From NCBI GenBank assembly GCA_032718475.1, contig JAUCBJ010001769.1, positions 1 to 20,478 of the forward strand: 20,478 bases of DNA, written 5' to 3'. Positions 9,032-16,252 of the stretch are shown here, one piece after another. The notes below the pieces were generated by a model. That model saw only the letters and a list, made by a program, of their open reading frames with translations, ran no database searches and was not told where the DNA came from. The DNA is from Nemertoderma westbladi (taxonomy: Eukaryota > Xenacoelomorpha > Nemertodermatida > Nemertodermatidae). The number at the start of each line of letters is the position of its first letter. Within the stretch, counting starts at the first letter, position 1. The position numbers and the translations under genes were made by a program.

Positions 9032-11361
9032 TGTACTAACTAATACTGACTCCTTCTTCAGCTTCTTGTACTAACTAATACTGACTCCTTCTTCAGCTTC
9101 TTGTACTAACTAATACTGACCAGTTCTTCAGCTTCTTGTACTAACTAATACTGACTCCTTCTTCAGCTTCTTGTACTAACTAATACTAACTCCTTCTTCA
9201 GCTTCTTGTACTAACTAATACTGACCAGTTCTTCAGCTTCTTGTACTAACTAATACTGACTCCTTCTTCAGCTTCTTGTACTAACTAATACTGACTCCTT
9301 CTTCAGCTTCTTGTACTAACTAATACTGACTCCTTCTTCAGCTTCTTGTACTAACTAATACTAACTCCTTCTTCAGCTTCTTGTACTAACTAATACTGAC
9401 CAGTTCTTCAGCTTCTTGTACTAACTAATACTAACTCATTCTTCAGCTTCTTGTACTAACTAATACTGACTCCTTCTTCAGCTTCTTGTACTAACTAATA
9501 CTGACTCCTTCTTCAGCTTCTTGTACTAACTAATACTGACTCCTTCTTCAGCTTCTTGTACTAACTAATACTGACTCCTTCTTCAGCTTCTTGTACTAAC
9601 TAATACTGACTCCTTCTTCAGCTTCTTGTACTAACTAATACTGACCAGTTCTTCAGCTTCTTGTACTAACTAATACTAACTCCTTCTTCAGCTTCTTGTA
9701 CTAACTAATACTGACCAGTTCTTCAGCTTCTTGTACTAACTAATACTGACTCCTTCTTCAGCTTCTTGTACTAACTAATACTGACTCCTTCTTCAGCTTC
9801 TTGTACTAACTAATACTGACTCCTTCTTCAGCTTCTTGTACTAACTAATACTGACTCCTTATTCAGCTTCTTGTACTAACTAATACTGACTCCTTCTTCA
9901 GCTTCTTGTACTAACTAATACTGACTCCTTCTTCAGCTTCTTGTACTAACTAATACTGACTCCTTCTTCAGCTTCTTGTACTAACTAATACTGACTCCTT
10001 CTTCAGCTTCTTGTACTAACTAATACTGACCAGTTCTTCAGCTTCTTGTACTAACTAATACTGACTCCTTCTTCAGCTTCTTGTACTAACTAATACTAAC
10101 TCCTTCTTCAGCTTCTTGTACTAACTAATACTGACTCCTTCTTCAGCTTCTTGTACTAACTAATACTGACTCCTTCTTCAGCTTCTTGTACTAACTAATA
10201 CTGACTCCTTCTTCAGCTTCTTGTACTAACTAATACTGACTCCTTCTTCAGCTTCTTGTACTAACTAATACTGACTCCTTATTCAGCTTCTTGTACTAAC
10301 TAATACTGACTCCTTCTTCAGCTTCTTGTACTAACTAATACTGACTCCTTCTTCAGCTTCTTGTACTAACTAATACTGACTCCTTCTTCAGCTTCTTGTA
10401 CTAACTAATACTGACTCCTTCTTCAGCTTCTTGTACTAACTAATACTGACCAGTTCTTCAGCTTCTTGTACTAACTAATACTGACTCCTTCTTCAGCTTC
10501 TTGTACTAACTAATACTAACTCCTTCTTCAGCTTCTTGTACTAACTAATACTGACCAGTTCTTCAGCTTCTTGTACTAACTAATACTGACTCCTTCTTCA
10601 GCTTCTTGTACTAACTAATACTGACTCCTTCTTCAGCTTCTTGTACTAACTAATACTGACTCCTTCTTCAGCTTCTTGTACTAACTAATACTAACTCCTT
10701 CTTCAGCTTCTTGTACTAACTAATACTGACCAGTTCTTCAGCTTCTTGTACTAACTAATACTAACTCATTCTTCAGCTTCTTGTACTAACTAATACTGAC
10801 TCCTTCTTCAGCTTCTTGTACTAACTAATACTGACTCCTTCTTCAGCTTCTTGTACTAACTAATACTGACTCCTTCTTCAGCTTCTTGTACTAACTAATA
10901 CTGACTCCTTCTTCAGCTTCTTATACTAACTAATACTGACTCCTTCTTCAGCTTCTTGTACTAACTAATACTGACCAGTTCTTCAGCTTCTTGTACTAAC
11001 TAATACTAACTCCTTCTTCAGCTTCTTGTACTAACTAATACTGACCAGTTCTTCAGCTTCTTGTACTAACTAATACTGACTCCTTCTTCAGCTTCTTGTA
11101 CTAACTAATACTGACTCCTTCTTCAGCTTCTTGTACTAACTAATACTGACTCCTTCTTCAGCTTCTTGTACTAACTAATACTGACTCCTTATTCAGCTTC
11201 TTGTACTAACTAATACTGACTCCTTCTTCAGCTTCTTGTACTAACTAATACTGACTCCTTCTTCAGCTTCTTGTACTAACTAATACTGACTCCTTCTTCA
11301 GCTTCTTGTACTAACTAATACTGACTCCTTCTTCAGCTTCTTGTACTAACTAATACTGACT
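9032..11361 (+). repeat. higher-order duplication (1330-bp offset) inside the 35-bp array
   Basis: The order of variant units from about 9032 to 10031 is repeated at 10362-11361, 1330 bp (38 units) later, with one difference noted (TTATACTAAC at 10921). Rare markers confirm it: TAACTCATT at 9433 and 10763, and CCTTATTCAG at about 9857 and 11187. A third CCTTATTCAG lies 420 bp (12 units) after the first. Near-identity implies recent block duplication. Confidence 0.85.
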
Positions 11362-12351
11362 CCTTCTTCAGCTTCTTGTACTAACTAATACTGACTCCTT
11401 CTTCAGCTTCTTGTACTAACTAATACTGACTCCTTCTTCAGCTTCTTGTACTAACTAATACTGACTCCTTCTTCAGCTTCTTGTACTAACTAATACTGAC
11501 TCATTCTTCAGCTTCTTGTACTAACTAATACTAACTCCTTCTTCAGCTTCTTGTACTAACTAATACTGACTCCTTCTTCAGCTTCTTGTACTAACTAATA
11601 CTGACCAGTTCTTCAGCTTCTTGTACTAACTAATACTAACTCCTTCTTCAGCTTCTTGTACTAACTAATACTGACCAGTTCTTCAGCTTCTTGTACTAAC
11701 TAATACTGACTCCTTCTTCAGCTTCTTGTACTAACTAATACTGACTCCTTCTTCAGCTTCTTGTACTAACTAATACTAACTCCTTCTTCAGCTTCTTGTA
11801 CTAACTAATACTGACCAGTTCTTCAGCTTCTTGTACTAACTAATACTGACTCCTTCTTCAGCTTCTTGTACTAACTAATACTGACTCCTTCTTCAGCTTC
11901 TTGTACTAACTAATACTAACTCCTTCTTCAGCTTCTTGTACTAACTAATACTGACCAGTTCTTCAGCTTCTTGTACTAACTAATACTGACTCCTTCTTCA
12001 GCTTCTTGTACTAACTAATACTGACTCCTTCTTCAGCTTCTTGTACTAACTAATACTGACTCCTTCTTCAGCTTCTTGTACTAACTAATACTAACTCCTT
12101 CTTCAGCTTCTTGTACTAACTAATACTGACTCCTTCTTCAGCTTCTTGTACTAACTAATACTAACTCCTTCTTCAGCTTCTTGTACTAACTAATACTGAC
12201 TCCTTCTTCAGCTTCTTGTACTAACTAATACTGACCACTTCTTCAGCTTCTTGTACTAACTAATACTAACTCCTTCTTCAGCTTCTTGTACTAACTAATA
12301 CTGACTCCTTCTTCAGCTTCTTGTACTAACTAATACTGACTCCTTCTTCAG

Positions 12352-12396
12352 CTTCTTCTTAGCACTTTATTTATTATTTCATCATGGTTTACACAG
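12352..12396 (+). promoter_or_regulatory. splice acceptor region of coiled-coil exon A
   Basis: After the last full 35-bp unit comes a partial one, CTTCTTCTTAG. AT-rich sequence follows, then GGTTTACACAG, and the exon begins at 12397. The native acceptor has only a weak pyrimidine tract, in contrast to the 182 acceptor-like units just upstream. The exon itself supports the acceptor: it opens in frame, stays open for 38 codons and ends at a strong GTAAGT. Confidence 0.55.
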
Positions 12397-12511
12397 GAAA
12401 AAGAAAATGAAGTTGACTCTTTAACTTTGGAGTTGAAAAGGAAAGATTCCAGTATAGATGTTTATCAGTCCGAGAAATCTCGAATATCTGATAGGCTGTC
12501 CGAACATGAAA
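12397..12511 (+). CDS. coiled-coil protein gene, exon A (internal)
   Basis: A 115-bp exon is bounded by ACACAG on the left and the strong donor GTAAGT at 12512. It reads 38 codons plus one base (phase 1), beginning EKENEVDSLTLELKRKDSS and ending in RLSEHE. The composition (E, K, S, L, R; no proline or glycine) and heptad-like leucines indicate an extended coiled coil. The leftover A joins the AT that opens the next exon to make an Asn codon, and the frame continues. I do not recognise the protein; such sequences are common in ciliary, centrosomal and motor-associated proteins, but nothing here decides. Earlier exons must lie to the left, either beyond the 35-bp array or outside the window. 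Confidence 0.72.
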
Positions 12512-12522
12512 GTAAGTCGACA

Positions 12523-12596
12523 CAGTGATACAGTCGATACAGTGGTACAAGTGGTACAGTGATACAGTCGATACAGTGGTACAGTAATACAGTAAA
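12523..12596. repeat. short GATACAGT-type tandem repeat
   Basis: Units built on GATACAGTCGATACAGTGG and GTACAGT recur imperfectly with a basic step of about 9-10 bp, starting about ten bases after the exon A donor. It is a local intronic repeat. The short minus-strand frame across it is not taken as a gene. Confidence 0.8.
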
Positions 12597-12668
12597 TGCA
12601 AACATAGCTGTATGAACGGCCTTCAAGCTAGATGCTAGAGGAATAACACCTACACTATAATTATGTGC

Positions 12669-12784
12669 ATCTTTTTCGTTGAGTTGGTGTATTGTCTCGC
12701 TCTCGGTAAAGTTGTACGTAGTGTAATTACGTTTTATATTTGTTTTATGTTACATTTGTATTTGTAACCACGTAACATAAAGAA
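12669..12784 (+). repeat. short interspersed repeat (family R1), intact-looking copy
   Basis: The copy contains CGTTGAGT, CGCTCTCGGTAAAGTTGTAC, GTGTAATTACGTTTTATATT and TTGTAACCACGTAACATAAA in order. The first part recurs at 13549-13647 and the last part at 14271-14333, where about 620 bp of other sequence lies between them. This is a small dispersed element, probably non-autonomous. I do not recognise its family. Confidence 0.7.
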
Positions 12785-12923
12785 TCTACATTGTCAGTAT
12801 CTATTATATACAAAGTATCAACATGTATTTTTTCACTTTTTTGCTTAGAACCAGTTTTGCTTATATTATACTTACAAAACAAGTATAGTACGTATGGAAT
12901 TTATACACCCCCTCCTCCCCTAG

Positions 12924-13108
12924 ATTCTCATCATCGTGAGAAAAAGGCTCTTGTTGACGAAGTTATCGAACAAAGAAATCGAGTCGAATTGATGGAGAGG
13001 GACAATCTGAGAAAGGAGGGACAACTTCGGGACAGGGAATCCCTACTAGACCAAACCCAGGCTGCACTGAGGGCAGCTGAGGGGAAGATTCGGGATCTGG
13101 AGTCACAG
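12924..13108 (+). CDS. coiled-coil protein gene, exon B (internal)
   Basis: A 185-bp exon follows a pyrimidine-rich acceptor (CCTCCTCCCCTAG) and ends at CAG before GTTGGC, a moderate donor with G at +5. Two bases complete the codon split from exon A, then 61 codons follow, ending in phase 0. It reads SHHREKKALVDEV, then a run rich in E, R, L and Q, through RDRESLLDQTQAALRAAEGK to RDLESQ. This is a clear continuation of the coiled coil, with regular hydrophobic positions. The frame stays open leftward to 12791, but that part is intron: the composition changes abruptly to hydrophobic/proline (PPPPL) at the acceptor. Confidence 0.78.
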
Positions 13109-13169
13109 GTTGGCAGCTGGTTCTTGGTCACTGGTTCGGGTCACTGGTTCTTTGTTAACTATTTTTGTT

Positions 13170-13487
13170 AACAAGGCCTTTGATTCAGTCTCTCGCTCAC
13201 GTATGTTCAGCATACTTTCATTATATGGGATTCCTGATGAAATTATTGCAGCAATCAGATCAGTTTACGATGGTTCGACAACATTTGTGTCTACTGTTGA
13301 CGGTGACACAGAACCATTTGAAGTGTTATGGGGCGTCCTCCAGGGAGACACACTTGCACCATTATTGTACATAATTGTGGTTGACTATGTTCTACGCATG
13401 TCCTTAGATCATCATAATGATGATGGGGTGATGATAACTCCACCTACTGGCTCCAGAAGTCGAGGAAATCCTGCCAAGTACCTAACT
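13170..13487 (+). pseudogene. non-LTR retrotransposon reverse transcriptase, 5'-truncated, first part
   Basis: The frame opens at NKAFDSVSRSRMF, which matches the RT motif around the first catalytic aspartate (K-A-F-D-S-V). It continues through LYGIPDEIIAAIRSVYDGS to GVLQGDTLAPLLYIIVVDYV, the Q-G-D-xLxP motif typical of non-LTR elements of the jockey/CR1/RTE kind. The frame stays open to CTAACT at 13482-13487, where an insertion breaks it with an immediate TAG. Everything N-terminal (endonuclease and early RT) is missing, as usual for 5'-truncated LINE copies. The protein resumes in the same sense at 14445. Confidence 0.85.
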
Positions 13488-13548
13488 TAGTTTATTAATT
13501 ATTTACTATTTATACTGTAATTACGTTTTATATTAAATTGTTCTGTAC

Positions 13549-13647
13549 ATTATATCTTTATCGTTGAGTCGGACATTGTCACGCTCTCGGTAAAGTTGTA
13601 CATGTACATAGTGTAATTACGTTTTATATTGGTTTTATATTGGATTT
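13549..13647 (+). repeat. R1 repeat, left part (interrupted copy)
   Basis: It matches the first two thirds of the copy at 12669-12784, including the shared CGCTCTCGGTAAAGTTGTAC. It has a small ATGTAC duplication after that word. It stops near TTTTATATTGG, where the GC-rich retroelement fragment begins. Confidence 0.65.
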
Positions 13648-13656
13648 AACCCGCAG

Positions 13657-14047
13657 ACCCAGGCGTTGATCGACATCAGGTTGGTTAACCTTGACGCCGG
13701 GTCTTATGCGGGGCGCTCCCCGATGTCAGTCCTCGAATCCAGCCGAAGACGAGAAGAAGCGGCTCTACTCCGACGCAGTCTGGGCGCGGCGTGGCGACTT
13801 CTCGCCATACGTCGCCTCCTGCGACGGAGTGTTGTCCCCCCAAGCGGACATGCTCTTCAGGACCCTTGCCCAGAAGCTCCACCGGACGTGGGGGAGACCC
13901 TACACCATGGTGATGGGGTGGGTCCGTACCCGGGTCTAGCTGGCTATCGTTCGCGGGGCGTCCCATTGCCTTAGAGGGTCGCGGACGAAATGGCGTAGCG
14001 GGCTCGGGCTGGACGACGGCGCTGGGATGCCAGGTGGCTTTGTGTGA
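13657..14047 (+). pseudogene. GC-rich C-terminal remnant of a retroelement RT protein
   Basis: About 390 bp of GC-rich sequence lies in AT-rich surroundings. It first reads DIRLVNLDAGSYAG (about 13672-13713). After a frameshift near 13740 it reads DEKKRLYSDAVWARRGDFSP, SCDGVLSPQADMLF and WGRPYTMVMGWVRTRV; a TAG follows at 13937-13939. It resumes with LAIVRGASHCLRGSRTKWRS and closes at a TGA at 14045-14047. From memory of the families, this order (DIR..., Y...EK...Y, F-x-P, DG...G-x-E/Q, ...RGSR) is the C-terminal tail that follows the reverse transcriptase in retroelements of sponges, cnidarians and some protists. That assignment needs a search. It is broken by one frameshift and one stop. 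Confidence 0.5.
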
Positions 14048-14230
14048 CAGGTGGTGTTGGTGCTAATATTTTGCTAATTCATTAACAAACGTTTTGCTAA
14101 AACATTTTGCTGTGTGGTATTGTATGTAATAAATCTATGGTGCATTTATTAGTTTACTGATTTAAATATTCAACTTTAATATAATTTGCCTATCGTAGTA
14201 AACTAAATTTGCCTATCGTATAAACGTAGC

Positions 14231-14250
14231 GATAATAATAATAATAATAA
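14231..14250. repeat. short AAT microsatellite
   Basis: Six consecutive ATA/AAT triplets lie within the 951-bp insertion. Confidence 0.85.
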
Positions 14251-14270
14251 GTTGGGCTAATGTAGTTTGG

Positions 14271-14333
14271 CGTTTTATATTGGTTTTAGGTTAGCGTAGT
14301 GTAATATTGTATTTGTAACCAAGTAACATAAAG
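14271..14333 (+). repeat. R1 repeat, right part (interrupted copy)
   Basis: It reads GCGTTTTATATTGGTTTTAG and ends TTGTAACCAAGTAACATAAA, matching the right third of the copy at 12669-12784. With 13549-13647 it makes one R1 copy split by about 620 bp that contains the GC-rich retroelement remnant. Confidence 0.65.
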
Positions 14334-14444
14334 GACCCCCTTTAGCTGTAATCCTATATGTTATGTTGGCACAATACCTTTATACCGGTACATTGTTTGG
14401 TGTATTTGTTATTGTTTTTACATAATGTATAAATAAATCTAACT

Positions 14445-15227
14445 GATCTAGACTTTGCTGATGACTTAGGAGTACTCTCAGAATCACTAGAGGGAGCCCA
14501 ACGGCTCCTCAGCTCATTAGAACATGCTGCTTCTAGTGTTGGTCTTTTTATTACCTCCAGAAAGACCAAAATTTTGACAGTTAACTTTGAGAGTCCTCAG
14601 CAAGTCTCTGATCGGATGAGCATAAGCTCAAAAGATGGTATGCTTGAGCATGTGGACGACTTCTGTTACCTGTGATCATGGATCCCGAAGTCAGGTGAGG
14701 ACCTTCGAATACGTAAGGGAAAGGCATGGGCAGCCTTGAATAGGCTTTCCAGGATTTGGAAGTCACCTAGAATTAATCGGAAACTTAAGGTCCGATTATT
14801 TAGAGCAGCAGTAGTTCCAGTACTCCTCTATGGGAGTCCATGCTGGGCTCTAACTGCTGAGGACACCAAATCTCTGGATGGCACATTCACAAGAATGCTA
14901 CGCCGGGTTCATTGTGTCAAGTACAATGCACACATCTCCAACCAGACACTATATAACATTGGAGGTGTCTCATTGGTTCCCCCAAGCTTGATACTAGAAC
15001 AAAATCGCCTCCGCTTTGCAGGACATTGCTTTCGCCGTGAGGACCAGCCAGTGCATAATCACGTGCAGCCTCATGGAGTGAATAAGCATGGTGGACAGCC
15101 CATGACTTTCTTGAGACGCATCTTAAAGGACACTGGCCTTGAAGATGCGGATGATCTAGCAAATGTCATGGGTGATAGGGAGTTGTGGCAGCGCAATTTT
15201 GTCGACAAGCCGGCACAGCATTATTAA
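14445..15227 (+). pseudogene. non-LTR retrotransposon reverse transcriptase, second part
   Basis: The fragment begun at 13170 continues here. DLDFADDLGVLS carries the catalytic F-A-D-D box, followed by the region LEGAQRLLSSLEHAA and the thumb/connection sequence. VLLYGSPCWALT, LDGTFTRMLRRV and LRFAGHCFRR are typical of the C-terminal segment after RT in jockey/RTE-like animal LINEs. It ends at TAA 15225-15227. A TGA at 14673-14675 replaces the usual glycine after the Y-L of the L-G-S motif, so the copy is dead even without the insertion. Parts one and two together give about 367 codons, roughly the last third of a LINE ORF2. Confidence 0.87.
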
Positions 15228-15350
15228 TATATATGAAATACAATACAGCTGCAATGCAGCATGCCGATTGTAGTAATAGTATGGGTGCTTCTAAAAAAAA
15301 TAGAGAAATAGCTATTATGTTATTTTCGTCTCTGATTAATGTTTACTTAG

Positions 15351-15530
15351 ATCGACGAAAAACAGAGAGAGCTAACGTTGACACGTCAGACTTTGGAGGC
15401 GAAACGAGCTGATTTAGTTAAAGCGCAGGCCGACGCGAGAGATTCAGAAGATAAATACTATTCGAGTGCGGCAGTTATACAGGAGGCTTCAATAAGGGAT
15501 GCCAGAGTTAGTAATAGAGTTAATTTATTA
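15351..15530 (+). CDS. coiled-coil protein gene, exon C (partial; end unclear)
   Basis: After TTTACTTAG the exon opens in phase 0, exactly as needed by exon B. It reads IDEKQRELTLTRQTLEAKRA, then DLVKAQADARDSEDKYYSS and ASIRDARVSNRVNLL. All of it is coiled-coil-like. No good GT donor is visible before 15531, where CAGAGGCGTAGCGAGGGGG begins, a sequence that looks like a hAT transposon terminus. The frame continues through it as low-quality residues (GYPGCTHSG) to a TAA at 15615-15617. Either the transposon has cut the exon or a donor such as CAG-GTGCGC (about 15577) is used. Exons A to C give about 160 residues. Confidence 0.7.
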
Positions 15531-15660
15531 CAGAGGCGTAGCGAGGGGGAGGGTTACCCAGGGTGCACTCACTCAGGTGCGCTGAAATGTCAGGGAATTC
15601 TTGTAAAAATAGGATAAATCAGTGAAAAGTCAGGGATTGTGATTGTTATACAGCATATAT
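15531..15660 (+). mobile_element. probable hAT-family DNA transposon terminus
   Basis: CAGAGGCGTAGCGAGGGGG has the CAG-start and GGCGTAGC core often seen in hAT terminal inverted repeats of aquatic invertebrates (family knowledge, not a search). The expected 8-bp duplication would be ATTTATTA at 15523-15530. I found neither a partner inverted terminus nor a second ATTTATTA at the right spacing in the window, so the element is truncated or the call is wrong. Sequence to about 15660 includes two AGTCAGGGA/TGTCAGGGAA words. Confidence 0.4.
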
Positions 15661-16250
15661 TTCATGTATATACATATATCAGGACATATTTCATAAGCGA
15701 AAATGTTGTAAAAATATTTCCTGCTCGCTTCGCTCGTCTTTCAATACATTATAAGTCCACTATATCAAACCAAACCGTAGTGTATAATAGATTTTATATA
15801 GTTATATACTATTAGATGTAGAAATAGTTGAAGTCCCAGCGGGGTATCTCAGTCTAATAAGGAATAGTATAATGACGGCAAACTGGAAAAAAGCCATATA
15901 GTTATAGTTCGAATGTTTCGATTTAATCAATAAACCATCTTCAGCAAGATAAAGGCAGTAAGTAATTAGAAGTATAAACAAGAATAATATAATTATAGTA
16001 TGAACTGCAAAAAAACTAATATAGCCCTCCCAGCGGTTCCTTTTTCCCCTTTCTTTCCTTTTTTTTTGGCTTTTCCCCTTTTTCCCCCTTTTTTATCGAA
16101 TTTATCCTTTTTCCTCATTTTTTAATAATGATAAATTAGCATTTTATTTACCCTGTCTTAAAGTTGCCAAATTGACAAAACTTATTATATTACAGGCACT
16201 CCTGTACAGAACACTCCAGCAATCAGATTCCAACTGCAATATAGCACCAC
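15661..16250. other. AT-rich DNA, no gene; contains C/T-rich tract
   Basis: No coding signal is seen. The inverted word GCTCGCTTCGCTCG lies at 15723-15737. A pyrimidine tract at 16035-16110 starts GGTTCCTTTTTCCCCTTTCT, the same as a unit of the large array at the right end of the window. Confidence 0.5.
16035..16058 (+). repeat. isolated unit-like match to the right-hand 32-bp array
   Basis: GGTTCCTTTTTCCCCTTTCT is identical to array units such as the one at about 19810-19830, 2.1 kb before the array starts. It sits in a generally C/T-rich tract, so partial chance similarity is possible, but the leading GGTTCC favours shared origin. Confidence 0.45.
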
Positions 16251-16252
16251 CC

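Larger units (their letters stand above)
5981..12351 (+). repeat. 35-bp minisatellite of 182 units, each resembling an intron 3' end
   Basis: The span is 6371 bp, exactly 182 units of 35 bp plus one inserted base (the CCGTTCTTCA unit at 7021). Each unit has a perfect TACTAAC at unit positions 8-14, a second branch-like TACTGAC (or TACTAAC) at 18-24, pyrimidine-rich TCCTTCTTC at 25-33 and CAG at 33-35. The first branch A is 22 nt and the second 12 nt from the terminal AG. Main variants are GACCAGTT in place of GACTCCTT, TAACTCC in place of TGACTCC, and CCTGTAC in place of CTTGTAC; others are rare. With period 35 no long frame stays open, so it is not coding. It lies 45 bp upstream of a convincing exon, so it probably sits in an intron. 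The splice-like reading is inference from motif order. Confidence 0.97.
13488..14438 (+). mobile_element. 951-bp insertion inside the reverse transcriptase, flanked by CTAACT
   Basis: The RT frame breaks directly after CTAACT (13482-13487) and resumes directly after a second CTAACT (14439-14444). Deleting the 951 bases and one CTAACT restores the reading register, so CTAACT is a probable 6-bp target-site duplication. The right end, ATAAATAAAT, resembles the A-rich tail of a retroposon. The insert is composite: R1 repeat sequence, then a GC-rich retroelement coding tail, AT-rich DNA with an AAT microsatellite, then R1 sequence again. Confidence 0.7.
13109..15350 (+). other. intron B-C, invaded by retroelements
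   Basis: It runs from the GTTGGC donor to the TTTACTTAG acceptor, about 2.2 kb. Most of it is a 5'-truncated non-LTR reverse transcriptase fragment, itself split by a 951-bp insertion. The retroelement is on the same strand as the host gene. Removing the intron joins exons B and C without breaking the frame (phase 0). Confidence 0.6.

Noticed and set aside
5981-12351. CRISPR-like array
   Set aside because: Repeats are directly adjacent with no unique spacers, and the setting is a eukaryotic intron. It is a plain tandem minisatellite.
12791-12923. N-terminal extension of the exon B frame
   Set aside because: The frame is open leftward by chance. Composition changes to hydrophobic and proline-rich before a good acceptor (CCCCTAG at 12923), and exon A joins in phase at that point.
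13666-13974. Overlapping plus- and minus-strand frames in the GC-rich segment as separate genes
   Set aside because: GC-rich DNA leaves several frames open. Only the frame with the DIRLVNLDAGSY and CLRGSR words makes sense as a retroelement tail.
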